From NCBI GenBank assembly GCA_033032865.1, contig JAWHQI010000049.1, positions 5,704,001 through 5,768,000 on the forward strand: DNA of 64,000 nt, given 5' to 3'. Below are positions 11,529 through 22,359 of the stretch, in pieces. The DNA comes from Dactylorhiza incarnata. Its lineage: Eukaryota > Streptophyta > Magnoliopsida > Asparagales > Orchidaceae. The translations under genes were made by a program, and so were the position numbers. Position 1 is the stretch's first letter. Each line of letters begins with the position of its first letter. The notes under the pieces were generated by a model that saw only the letters and a program-made list of their open reading frames with translations, made no database searches and had not been told where the DNA came from.

Positions 11529-13484
11529 ATGACCCGAAGGAATCCGTCTGATCTTCTTGAATTGGATCCGGAAATCGAGCAAACCATTCGGCGACGCTTA
11601 AGATTCCAACGACCAAGTTCTCAAGATCCGATTGAGGAATCCGTAGGTGACACTTCCTTTCCGAATACTCTTCCTTCTTCCTCTTCTCTTCCTACTTCTT
11701 CTTCTTCTACTTCTTCCTCCTCTTCCACTTCTTCTAATATGGGTGATCCAAATCCGGATGAGGTCGCGCAACGGACTATGTCCTATTATGCCCGGCCTAA
11801 TTTGGAGGATACCACTTCTTGTATTGTTCGACCTGCTATAGCGAACAATAATTTTGAATTAAAGCCAAGCATCATTCAAATGGTACAACAATATGTACAA
11901 TTTGATGGGCTTCAAGATGAGGATCCCAACGCGCATATTTTTAGTTTTCTAGAAATATGCGATACTTTCAAAATTAACGGGGTATCCGATGACGCAATAA
12001 GGCTTCGTCTTTTTCCTTTCTCTTTGCGCAATAAGGCTAAGCAGTGGCTCAGTTCTCTTCCAAGAGGATCTATCACCACATGGGCCCAAATGACGGAACA
12101 ATTTCTCACAAAATATTTTCCGCCCGCTAAATCAGCTCAATTGCGTAAGGATATCATTTCTTTCTCCCAAGTTGAATCGGAAACGCTTTATGATACTTGG
12201 GAGCGGTTTAAGGAATATTTGCGCCGATGCCCCCATCATGCAATCCCCGATTGGTTGCAAATTCAGACATTTTATAACGGCCTCAATTCTCAAACGCGTC
12301 AAATGATTGATGCCGCCGCCGGTGGTACCTTGAATAACAAAACACCGGCAGGCGCGCAAGAGCTTTTAGAGAGTATGGCAATGAATACGTATCAATGGAG
12401 TACACCTCGGTCGCGCTCCAATAAACCGGCCGGGCTGTATGAAATTGATTCATTTACTAATTTATCTCTACAGGTTGAACTACTTAGCAAGAAACTAGAA
12501 GGGATGACTGCTCCCTCTTCTACACCTACTTGGGAGCCTAATCAAAATGCGGCGGAGCATGTGGATTACATGGGTAATCCGAACCGGCCGCCCTTCAATC
12601 CGGGGAACAATCAATACGGCAACACATACCACCCAGGTTGGAGGAACCACCCCAATTTATCATGGGGTAATCAAGGTAACACGGGTAATGCCCCCTTTGC
12701 TTCTCCAAATTCATCTCTTCCACCGCAAGCCCCTAAACCGCCTTCTCTCGAGGAGGTGGTTAATAAATATATTTCTAAAAATGATGTGGATGTCCGCAAT
12801 TTACAAGGGTCGTTGCGGAATTTGGAGAATCAAGTGGGGCAACTTTTAAAAATGGTCACCGATCAGCCGAAAAGAACACCGCCGACAACTTCAAATGCCT
12901 TGGCGGTGACCTTTGCGGATGATTCGGACACCGATCTTGAAGAGGAAATTTCACCTACCCCATCATCTCTTCCTCTTCCAGAATTTCAACCCCGTCTTCC
13001 TTACCCCGCTCGTTTGATCGAGCGGGCTAATAATATTAATTCTAATTTTAATATTTCATGCACTATAGGATCTACTCATTTTTCAAACGCTTTCGCCGAT
13101 CTGGGCGCTAGTGTTAATATTATTCCCTATAGTTTATCCCAAAAATTACAGTTAGGAGAACCCACCCCCACCGACATCAAATTACAATTGGCTGATCGCT
13201 CCGTGAAGACACCCATAGGGGTGATTCATGATGTGCCAGTTGAGGTTGGCGAGTCTACTTTACCGGTAGACTTTGTTATCCTTGATATGGAAGAGGACGC
13301 CGGGATCCCTCTAATCCTTGGTCGTCCATTCTTGGCCACTACACGAGCAATATTTGATGTTTGTGAGGGCACTCTTCTCCTCCGAATGGGGTATGAGAAT
13401 ATTTTAATTCATGCAACCAATTCATCCACCTTGCATCGCTCAAAGCCGTTATCATCATTTGATGATAAATTTAGAACGAGGTAA
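11529..13484 (+). CDS. gag-pro: Gag-protease polyprotein of the Athila-type element (651 aa)
   Basis: One intact ORF with no stops. Residues 1-75 are low-complexity and Ser-rich. Residues about 100-260 form the capsid core (W-L-S-S-L-P, F-L-T-K-Y-F-P-P and L-Y-D-T-W-E-R-F blocks), followed by an Asn/Pro-rich region with a W-R-N-H-P-N-L-S-W-G block. A retropepsin domain lies at about 515-630, with the active site D-L-G-A and later I-L-G-R-P-F-L. There is no zinc knuckle, as is usual for Athila gag. The linker normally found between gag and protease in this lineage is shortened, which fuses them in one frame. The product would form virus-like particles and process Gag. Homologous regions occur at 51996-53570 in the older Athila copy. 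Confidence 0.9.
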   Translation: MTRRNPSDLLELDPEIEQTIRRRLRFQRPSSQDPIEESVGDTSFPNTLPSSSSLPTSSSSTSSSSSTSSNMGDPNPDEVAQRTMSYYARPNLEDTTSCIVRPAIANNNFELKPSIIQMVQQYVQFDGLQDEDPNAHIFSFLEICDTFKINGVSDDAIRLRLFPFSLRNKAKQWLSSLPRGSITTWAQMTEQFLTKYFPPAKSAQLRKDIISFSQVESETLYDTWERFKEYLRRCPHHAIPDWLQIQTFYNGLNSQTRQMIDAAAGGTLNNKTPAGAQELLESMAMNTYQWSTPRSRSNKPAGLYEIDSFTNLSLQVELLSKKLEGMTAPSSTPTWEPNQNAAEHVDYMGNPNRPPFNPGNNQYGNTYHPGWRNHPNLSWGNQGNTGNAPFASPNSSLPPQAPKPPSLEEVVNKYISKNDVDVRNLQGSLRNLENQVGQLLKMVTDQPKRTPPTTSNALAVTFADDSDTDLEEEISPTPSSLPLPEFQPRLPYPARLIERANNINSNFNISCTIGSTHFSNAFADLGASVNIIPYSLSQKLQLGEPTPTDIKLQLADRSVKTPIGVIHDVPVEVGESTLPVDFVILDMEEDAGIPLILGRPFLATTRAIFDVCEGTLLLRMGYENILIHATNSSTLHRSKPLSSFDDKFRTR

Positions 13485-13910
13485 AGATCGGCGTGCCACC
13501 ATGGTCGAGCTCAACGACCGTAACCAAAGCGCTCTTGGGAGGCAACCCATGTTTTTATCTTATTTTATTTTTCTTCCGTTTAAAAAATTCTAAGTATTTT
13601 TATTCTTGTTTTTAAAAAAAAAAACAATAAAAAAATTACAACATTTAAAAATGGCAAAAACAAATAAAAAAAAATGTTATTATTCTATTTTGAGGTTTTT
13701 ACAGGTTTGGAGGAGATTTGCGTGATAACGGTCACTCGCGCATACGCACGAAACCCCGCTCTCCAAGTCGGTACTTTCTTTTAGTATTTCTCTTTTTATT
13801 TTTATTACCTTGCTTTTGTTTTTTTTATTTTTTGTTTTCTTTTCAAAAAAAAGATAAAAAAAGATTCCAAAACCAAAAAAAAAAAAAAAAATGTTTCTGA
13901 AAAAAAGTCT
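13485..13910 (+). other. Pol deletion scar
   Basis: About 50 bases after the protease stop comes CTTGGGAGGCAACCCA (near 13540), a sequence I recall from just behind pol in Athila/Tat elements. The simplest reading is that RT, RNase H and integrase were lost between the protease and this point. The rest is A/T-rich with homopolymer runs and no coding signal. Confidence 0.55.
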
Positions 13911-14509
13911 TGGTCACGGCCTCAGTCACGGCCGTGACTAGGGCGTGGCGCGTCATGCTTCGTTTTCCTGGCGAGTCTCTCGACGAGCTGCCTCCCATTC
14001 CGCCTTCCGCAAAAGTCACGGGCGTGACCATCCTTGGTCACGGGCGTGACATTGGCGGAAGAACATTTTCACCCATCACGGCACTCCCGGACTCAACATG
14101 ACATGTCACGCCCGTGACAACTCGAGTCACGCCCGTGACATTTGAAGGTCACGGCCGTGACTCATCCCGCTGGCACATCACCTCCACAGCACCCGGTCAA
14201 AGATTCCCTTTGACTGTCACGCCCGTGACAGTCAAGTCACGCCCATGGTCACGGGCGTGACTATGACCGATGACACCTCGGGGACCGCCTTTTGACCGGC
14301 CAGCATTGGATTCTCTGGCCGGTCCTGCTTTTCCAGTTACACGCCCTCGGACACGGGCGTGACCGAGGGCGTGACATGCAAAAAATTCGTTTTTTGACCG
14401 GTCCAGCCTCGGATTCCTCCCTCACGCCATCTTTTCACGTGTCGCCCCTTACACGCCCTCGGTCACGGGCGTGACCGAGGGCGTGACACCTAAATTTTTC
14501 CTATTTAAG
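13911..14509 (+). promoter_or_regulatory. Internal hairpin array and TATA box upstream of the second ORF
   Basis: About ten copies of GTCACG(G/C)(G/C)CGTGAC lie here (for example 13925, 14015, 14037, 14105, 14126, 14148, 14216). Two full hairpins follow, at about 14341 and 14452-14485; the last is a perfect 15-bp stem around GGGC. TATTTAAG at 14502-14509 comes 14 bases after the last hairpin unit, then a CT-rich stretch and the ATG at 14603. The layout copies that of the LTR U3, so an internal promoter for the second ORF is likely but not proven. Confidence 0.65.
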
Positions 14510-14602
14510 TGCCCTTCCCCCTCTCCTTTCTCCACACCTTCTCCCCCCTCTCTCCCTTCTTTTCTCTCATCTTTGGCCGATTATTTCCTTTCTTCCTTCC
14601 AA

Positions 14603-15814
14603 ATGGCCGGCCGCCGCCGCAATCACCCCATTGGCGAATCCTCCTCTTCAATCCCCGATGAAGCTTTTGATGCGGAGGCTATGCTCAATTTTTCGCATCC
14701 CACTCATCAAGACCGAAGTACCCGCCTCCGTGGGAAAGAATTTGGCGTTTTCCGCGTCATTGATTGGAACGTTCTCACCACCCTCGGGCAGGCGAACGCG
14801 GTGCGAGATCTACTCACTACTCCGGGGTGGGCTCCTTTCTTCTCCATTTCGGAGCCGGCGTACTACGAGCTGACGGTGGAGTTTTTCTCCTCCTTTGATT
14901 TTCACTGGGCCGGGGCCGACAACGTGCTTCAATTCCGAATGGGCGGGCTTTCGCAAACTCTTCCTTTGCGTCAGTTCAACGTTCTCATGGGCTTCTGCGA
15001 CGAGGCCTTCACCCTTACGGAGGCCTACACCGCTCTCCCCCTTGATTTCCCTCGTGAGTATAATCTTCCCGGATTTTGGGCGGAAATCAGTAACGACCCC
15101 AATTCATATTCGCCTAAAAAATCCAAGGGTAGTCATCTCCTCTCCCCCGCCTTACGCTATCTCCACTACCTCCTCACTTTCACACTTTCCGCTCGCGGCG
15201 ATAGCCATGGAGTGGTGACCCGCGCGGACCTGTTATATTTATATAGCATGCACGAACGAGTCCCCCTCAATCTTGGTTCGGCGCTAGCGATGTTTTTCCG
15301 GCATCAGGCCGAAAATCGGAGGCTTAGTGCGCTACATGGAGGCTCGTTTGTTACATTTTTGGCCAAGCGTTTGGGGCTCTGGGATACACTTCCTCCCATG
15401 TCTCCACTCCAAACGCCCGCGCCTATCACTTTCCAAAACCTCCGAGCCCTTGGTTTGATGCGTAGGCGTGGCCGCGAGTACGAGGCCGTTCCTGGCGAAG
15501 TGGGTGGCGACCCGATCGATCTTGATTTCGAAGCTGATTCCGGTGGCGTTGCTCCAGCTCCGCAGTTTCCACAGCCGCCACAGCAGCATTTTCCCCCTGC
15601 GCCCGACTCATCGACTTATTTCGATCAGCAGTTTGGGCGGATCCACACTCGTTTGGATCAGATTCAGACAGAGCAGCTGTCCATGCGCACTCATTTTGAC
15701 ACACGTTTTGATACCCTCGAGCAGCGCCATGCTTCCTCTATGGAGCATCTACAGCGGGAATTTGCTGATCTGCGTGCTTATTATCAGCAGGAGGACGACG
15801 ACGATGATGTTTGA
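14603..15814 (+). CDS. Athila ORF-1-like protein of unknown function (403 aa)
   Basis: The start at 14603 (M-A-G-R-R-R) follows a TATA box by about 95 bases; the frame is open upstream but that part is promoter-like sequence. It has a basic N-terminus, a conserved-looking globular region at about residues 45-260 (F-G-V-F-R-V-I-D-W, F-D-F-H-W-A-G-A-D and L-M-G-F-C-D-E-A blocks), a Pro/Gln-rich linker, and a C-terminal heptad-like helix ending in a run of acidic residues. This layout matches proteins usually annotated as Arabidopsis retrotransposon ORF-1 (Athila family). Its function is unknown. The ORF is intact in an element that has lost pol, so it may be kept by selection or simply be young. 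A family search would settle the assignment. Confidence 0.65.
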   Translation: MAGRRRNHPIGESSSSIPDEAFDAEAMLNFSHPTHQDRSTRLRGKEFGVFRVIDWNVLTTLGQANAVRDLLTTPGWAPFFSISEPAYYELTVEFFSSFDFHWAGADNVLQFRMGGLSQTLPLRQFNVLMGFCDEAFTLTEAYTALPLDFPREYNLPGFWAEISNDPNSYSPKKSKGSHLLSPALRYLHYLLTFTLSARGDSHGVVTRADLLYLYSMHERVPLNLGSALAMFFRHQAENRRLSALHGGSFVTFLAKRLGLWDTLPPMSPLQTPAPITFQNLRALGLMRRRGREYEAVPGEVGGDPIDLDFEADSGGVAPAPQFPQPPQQHFPPAPDSSTYFDQQFGRIHTRLDQIQTEQLSMRTHFDTRFDTLEQRHASSMEHLQREFADLRAYYQQEDDDDDV

Positions 15815-17575
15815 GATTTTTATTTTTGGTCGTCTGTATCTTTTATTTTCTGTCCTGCACTTTTGTATTTGTTTTATTTCTCTTTTATTTTTGCCAAAAT
15901 ATTAAAAATATCAAAAAAAATGTTTTGCTTTATGTCTTTCTTCAGGATGGCTTGGGTATTGATTTGCTCTTCATCAGGGAAGTTTTCTCTTCTTTACTCG
16001 TACTTATTTCTAAAACATTGGGGACACTGTTTTTTCTTAAGTATGGGGGAGGGTATTTCACGTCGGTTGTATTGCAAAGCAACACCCAAAAGTTTTTATC
16101 AAAACAATATATATATAAAAAAAATATCTACAAAATTACAAAATTTAAAAAAAAAAACTTTTGTAACAAAAAAAAAAAAAAAAAAAAGAAGCAAAAAAAA
16201 AAAAAATAAAAAAAATACAAAATTAAAAAATCTACAAAAAAAATATATATATATATATATATATAGTTTTATCAATATTTCTATATTTACTTGTTTGCAA
16301 AGTTCTTAGTAGATTTACTTTTACATAGTGTTGTAGAAAATTTTATATACTTCATTAGATTTTGAGTTTTGGAGTAAAATTGTTGACTCGTGCAGTGTTC
16401 TAGTTACGCGCACGCGTTAGTAGGATCTCATGTCGAATTAACTATTCAGCATAAAATTAGATTTATGTTTTTCTAATTGCGTAGAATATTTTTGTTTTAC
16501 TTTTAATTTGAAACCGGTAAAATCCAAAAATACTTTAAGTGAGTATGTAGAAGTTTACTGGAGAAATATTACCCAATTTGAACGGAAGGGTATTCTTTCT
16601 CGATGTCTAGAACTTGCCTCTAGCGACTCTCAAGACATTTGCATAAGTTAGATTCATGAGCATGAAAATGATTTAGGCCACCTCTTGATTCGTTTGAGCC
16701 TTTGCATTCCAAGCCATAAAATCTTAACCGTTGCTAGCCATTTTGTTCTTTTTACCGTTTCTTTTGTAAGCCCCACTCATTTTCACCAAAGCCAAATAGC
16801 CTACCTATGATGCACGCTTGAAATTTAGAGCTTTATTTGTTGCTAGCTTGTGTATCTTATTTGTGAAAATGGTGATTTTAATTTTTGTATCATTTTGCTG
16901 CAAAAGAAAAAAAAAGAAAAAAAAAAGAAAAAAAAATAATGAAAAAAATAAATATATAAAAAAAAAATAAGAAAAATATTGAGGAAAAAAATTTGCAGCG
17001 TGCATTTTTGACCCCTACCTTTATATTTCAAAATTATTTGGGGTGTAAAAATTAATTAGCATACAAGTTTTTGCAAAGCTCTTATTTTTGTTTTAAGTGT
17101 GCCTTAACCCTTCACGTTTATCTTTTGATTTCCGCACCTTGAACCTAAGCCACATTTCAACCTAATTAAGTCCTATTGATTCGTGCTTATGAGTTAAACT
17201 AGTGCCGTGGCGAGAGTGTGAAAGGGCAAGCCTATGGCCATCGTCATTGATGGATTTCTTTGGAGGCTATCCCGAACTTTGATTTTGTGTAATATTGATC
17301 TTAGTAAACACGCTACCCGCTCCTTAAATATCATTTTAGGATTTACCGGATTTTTCAATTAAAAAGTAAAAACAATATGTTATAACGCATTCTTGAAAAT
17401 TATAAGCTAATCTTTATGCTGAATATGTTTTTCTACTAGGATTTCTACACGCTTAGGCGCAAGACTTCGCATTTTTACTCCTTAGGTTCAAAATTCTTTT
17501 CTAGTATTTAAATTTTTCTACTCCTATGGAAAGTTGTTTGCTCGGGACTAGCAAACGAATAAGTATGGGGGTATT
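15815..17575 (+). other. 3' non-coding region with two polypurine tracts
   Basis: AT-rich, with A-runs and an AT dinucleotide run (16245-16265). AAGTATGGGGGAGGG at 16039-16053 nearly repeats the terminal tract AAGTATGGGGG (17561-17571) that abuts the 3' LTR. The terminal tract is the expected plus-strand primer; the upstream one may be a second primer site. I see no gene here. Confidence 0.6.
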
Positions 17576-19100
17576 TGATAATCCTATATTTATAGTTATT
17601 TTCATATAATATTTTATTAATAATTAATTTAATTTAATTTAGTTTTAGTTAATTTTTCACTAATTTATCTTCTTTTTGTATTTTCAGGTAATATGGGCTG
17701 CCAATAGCAATTTCAAGATCATAGGAATAATCAGAAGATTATTTGGAGCATTTCGGCCGAAATCGCAAAGTACACGCCCTCGGTCACGGGCGTGACCTAG
17801 GGCGTGACGTTTTGTCACGGCCGTGATCCAGCCCCGCGCATTCCAGTTGAAAAAGCCGTCCGCCACGTCAGTTTAAAATTACACGCCCTCCGTCACGGGC
17901 GTGACAGAGGGCGTGACCTAGAGTGTCACGGGCGTGACACGCCCGGAATGCGTTCAATTCAGCCTGCAATCAATTCCCGCCGTTTCCTGGCCTGTTCAAG
18001 ACACGCCCTCGGTCACGGGCGTGACCGAGGCCGTGACCCTCCATGCAATTGATTTCTGCCGGTTTCTCTTCCCCAACGTCCCGGGCTTTCATGACAGCAA
18101 TTACGCAGCTTACACGCCCTTGGTCACGGGCGTGACCAAGGGCGTGACTCCCCGATTTTTCAGCCATAAAAGGCAGCAATCTCCAGAAGTTTGGGGGTTC
18201 GATTTTGGAGTTTACTTACAGCTTTAGTCTACTATTATCGTTGTTCTAGCTAGTTTTTCTTCAAGTTGAAAGCTTTTATTATTGCAATTTCATTTCAAGT
18301 ATTCTAGTTTTTTTTTAAAATCATGTATTTCTCTCTTATCATATGTGTTTCCTCCATCATGATGAGTAGCTAAATTTTCTTTAGCACTTGGTCATGATGA
18401 ACTTTGGAATGAAATAAAATATGTTTTGAATTTTTCTAATTAGCAAACTCTCGTATTATTTATCTTCGATTTATCTTTGAATTATTTCGTTTTGATTTCA
18501 TATGTCCGGAATATGACTTTCAATCTAAGATTCGTTTGCTAGTGATCGAGAGATCCATGCGAACGAGGAGATCACTCAAAGATAAAAAGAGTTGTATGCA
18601 TTCCTCGAGAGAGGGTGACGCAAATCTTCCGGATTGAGTCAAATCCAATAGTGGGGTTCACCGCTTAAAGCAAGCTTAGGGGGTTTCGACTGGCCGAGGG
18701 GTCTTAATCGATCAACCTAAGGTTAGGTGGTAGTTCTCTCGAGAGAGGCTCTACCATATTTTGGGAACCTCCACGGTCGAATATATTTCAATAAGAGTTT
18801 GCGGTTTCATCTTTTATAAAATTAAATTTTATTCCAAAGGGATTCAAGACCAAGTGCTAATCCTTTTAATCATAATCTTTCTTCGTAGTTAATTTTCTCC
18901 AAATCGTTTTTCCAAAACAAACCCAACTTTTGATCGATAAAATAATAGCTCTTCTTTGTGAGTAGAAGTACTCAACAAGCCCGGAAAAATACGACACTTG
19001 ATTTTCTAAATCCTATACTATAAAGCGATAGGTACACTTGCCTTATCGAATTATACGTGGATAATATTTTAATTTTGCGCAGCGCGAATTTATCTCATCA
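17576..19100 (+). repeat. 3' LTR of the Athila-type element
   Basis: 1525 bp, matching the 5' LTR apart from the few differences noted there, and flanked on the right by the TSD copy ATTAC (19101-19105). The hairpin cluster is at 17771-18148 and the TATA-like box at 18166-18173. Confidence 0.95.
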
Positions 19101-21159
19101 ATTACCTTACTGATAATTCTCATGTAGCATGATGAATCTTTTTGAGGGTAGTTCATGTGTAATTTGGCTTAAGGCCTTAACTACATTAAACTATAATAAA
19201 TACCAAATTAATATGGAAAATTATGGAAATTGGAACATAACTTATTGAGGTCAGTGGGAGCCTAGGATAATTATTCCAGACCCTGATGATGAGTTTTTAG
19301 AAGGGTTCCCTTATGGGATTGATGGATAGTTCAATTTGGTGGTCTGCGTTTAGTAAAAACAGAATTTTGAGTTTTAGACAATTCAGACCCCTAAGTAGTG
19401 TTTAGGAGGTATATCCAATCAGTAAATGGGTTGTAGCACACCATCATTCCAGGAGGGTCAATCCTAGGGTTACTTGTGGGGTGGTGCTAGAGTTAATGTA
19501 GAAGGATTGAAGGTACGTCCAACCCGATTGGGTGGGACGGGAGATGATCTTAGTCACTTTAACTATATGAAAGGATGAAGGGTGAACCAAATGTTAACCA
19601 CCAACTAAAGTAATTGTCTTGAGGAGGATGGTGGGGTTGAGCCCATTGATCCGTAGTACCGTTAGGGGCCCCTTATGGAGTACATCGCGGGAAGTCCAAG
19701 ACTCACCCTAAATATAACACTAACTAAATAGTAGGCAAGAGTAGCCTAAGTGGGTATGCAAACTGGTGTGGATCTCCTCCGGGAAGGAGATGGGTTGGAT
19801 CAGCTCGTATGATGGTCCCTGAGCCGGAAGCTCGGGTGGACATTGTTAACACCTGTTACTTATTCAAATAGTGGCGAGTCTTCGGTACTAGGCTAGTCGT
19901 GTCACCGACGGTAGTACGTTGACTCAGGTGAGGGTGAGGTTTAGAGGGCCAGTAAGTTTGAGTACCGCGGTCTGGAGGACAATCCCTAATAACCCACCCC
20001 GACCTTAAAGTCTGGTGGATTCCAGCAAGAGTGCGCAGGAGCTCCGCTGTTGTGTTCTTAGCGTTGAGGCGTACATGAGGTCTAGGCTTGGTAGTGACCA
20101 TACCCGCCTAGGATGTGGAGTGCCTGATCCACTGCCACCGTGAGCCACGACGGTCGGTACCCGAAAGGTTGGCTTCCTTTCAAACAAATTGGGAACTATA
20201 AAGGTCTGTGCGCATAGAGTCGTGTGGGTGAGTCACATTGCATAAACTCATTGAAACATCATAACCATAGCATAGCATAACATACACATTTGCATACCCC
20301 CATCATATAAATTAGTATGGGCTCTTTTATATGATGGGTTACCTGGAAATCTTAACTTATATGTCGTATGGGCGTTCATATAAGTTAAGGTACGAATCTG
20401 TGATGGTAGCTTAGATTTACTTACTGCACTGCATTTTCTTACTATACTGCTTATTTCATTGCTCTACTTTACTGCCTTATACCTGCACTATACTGCTAGC
20501 TAGATCTTATTGCTTTACTTATACCTGCTAGATTAGTGCCATGTCACCACCTTCTTATTTACCCCTTGTTGTCCTCCGCTTCTTCCTCCCGCTCGGTGCC
20601 TAGGAGTCGTGGAGGGAGGCGAGGACAAAACGGCTTAGTCTTTATGACTAACGGTCGGTGTGACCGCAGGAGTCCGAGGAGACGGAGTTGTCCCGCGCGC
20701 AGCAGGACGAGATGGCAGGACCTGAGCAGCAGATGCAGCGCACTACCACGACGCCACAGGTTGATGATTAGATAGCTAGTCTTCCGCATTTTTGAGAGTT
20801 TTGATGTAGTCTTCCGCATGTTGTAGTGAGAGAGAGTTAGTACTTTATTTTGGACATGTATCGGCCATAAGCCCCCTTTTTGCTTGTACTTCTCTTTTGG
20901 ACTGCTATTTTCATTATATATATACATGATGCTGTGACATTGTGGACATGTTTTTTCTTCTGTTCTTATTTGTAGGCATATTTTACTTAGGATCGTAAAG
21001 CCGGCAGGGTTGGTGCTGAGCGGTGTTAATCGACCCGAGTGTCGGTGACACCGTAAAGCAGCGATTCTGGGCGAAGATCCACCTCAACCGTGCGATGCGG
21101 GAGAGGTTCGAGTTTTCAAGTACCCGAACGGGTTTTGGAAAAAGAGATCTTACAAATAT

Positions 21160-21908
21160 CATCTCACATCGTCACGACCCTCAGAGCACCGCACCGGTGG
21201 CATCGCCAACATCGTGTATGACCTCCAACAGAATTTATTAAATTAATAGAGCATCGCACCGGTGACACCGCCAACATCGTGCACGACCTCCAACAGATTA
21301 TTTACATATTCATGGTTCTTTCAAGGAACAAAGGGCGAGGCCCAACAGGTCATATCATACTAAATTGCAAGTAGAAATGGAAAATACAAAGAGATATAAT
21401 GCTAACAAAAAAATTTTTATTAGCTGACAAATTGTCAAGTTATTAGCAACAATAATTAGAGGATAAAGGAAAATGTAGCACAGCTAGATCAAGGGGGGTC
21501 AACTTGGAGTTATTATATGGCAAAGAGAAAAAGCAAGAGCAAGATCACCACTTGCCTACAAATCGCCAGAATCGACCTACGAACAACTCCTCGTCGTAGA
21601 TCGGCCCAAAAGGAGGCACGACGAGGAGAGATCTACATAAAAATGGCCAAAAAGAAGGTTAGGGCCGAAAACCCTAACGCGAAAAGTCCAAGAAATGAGA
21701 AATACTCACCACGAACGTGAAGCTCTCATCGAGAGCTTTCCAGATCTATGCTCGGTTGAAAATTTCGACCACCGGAGCTCCGTCGGCGGCGGCCGGAAGA
21801 TTCAAGAAAACGCCGCCCCCGTCGCTCGTTTTTCTCTCTGGTTCGGACAGAATGAAGAAGAAGAAGGGCTGGGTCGTTTTCTTTTTATGCAACATAACTT
21901 ATTTTAAC

Positions 21909-21945
<37 letters not shown>

Positions 21946-22328
21946 ATAAAATAGTAATGAGGCTCAGAAAGGAGCGCCGCTGAAAAGGAGGGGGCTAGTC
22001 GAACGGACAGATTTGACGAACGGCGCTGCTTAAATTTGTCGAACGGCGCTTGGCAAAAAATATTGTCGAACGGTGCTGATTAAATTTGTCGAATGACGCT
22101 TAGCAAAAATATTGTCGAACGGCGCTTAGCAAAAATATTGTCGAACGGCGCCTAGCAAAAATATTGTCGAACGGCGCCTAGCAAAAATATTGTCGAACGG
22201 CGCCTAGCAAAAATATTGTTATATATATAAGGTTTAGTTATATATATATATATAAATAAGGATTCGTCTTATAGATATATAAATAAGGATTTGTCGAACG
22301 GCTGTATGTTTATATATAAGGTTTAGTT

Positions 22329-22359
<31 letters not shown>

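Larger units (their letters stand above)
9894..19100 (+). mobile_element. Non-autonomous Athila-type gypsy element carrying gag-protease and an ORF-1-like gene
   Basis: A complete 9207-bp element with 1520- and 1525-bp LTRs (TGATAATCC to CTCATCA), a perfect TSD ATTAC (9889-9893 and 19101-19105), a tRNA-Asp-type primer site and a terminal polypurine tract. Between them lie gag-protease (11529-13484) and a second ORF (14603-15814). No RT, RNase H or integrase motif is present in any frame. The LTRs differ by two substitutions and one 5-bp indel that I could find, so insertion was recent and pol must have come from another element. Confidence 0.93.
6877..20372 (+). repeat. 2.14-kb tandem duplication inside the solo LTR, second copy split
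   Basis: Copy A is 6877-9018. Copy B is 9019-9893 plus 19106 to about 20372. The offset is about 2142 bp, and the junction shows short similarity (GTAAACCC against GTACACCC). The copies are nearly identical with scattered substitutions. The Athila-type element is inserted only in copy B, so copy A (around 7741-7760) preserves the unoccupied target sequence. Confidence 0.85.
4897..21154 (+). mobile_element. Long solo LTR of a gypsy family, TSD AATAT, interrupted
   Basis: Starts TGTAACATCCCC and ends GATCTTACA. It is flanked by AATAT on both sides (4892-4896 and 21155-21159). No internal region or second LTR is present, so I read it as a solo LTR. Without the Athila-type insertion it is about 7 kb, and without its internal tandem duplication about 4.9 kb, which is very long for an LTR. 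Blocks near 8500-9000 and 19850-20370 resemble 25600-26100 of the long LTR at 23443-26740, which places it in a related family and sets its orientation. Short ORFs in it (for example 5811-6209) show no family features and I do not call them genes. Confidence 0.8.

Noticed and set aside
16805..17031. Phe-rich short ORFs on the minus strand
   Set aside because: They translate A-rich homopolymer stretches of the 3' non-coding region.
20536..20927. Small ORFs on both strands around 20.5-20.9 kb
   Set aside because: They fall inside the solo LTR in a block shared with the LTR ending at 26740 and overlap each other on opposite strands.
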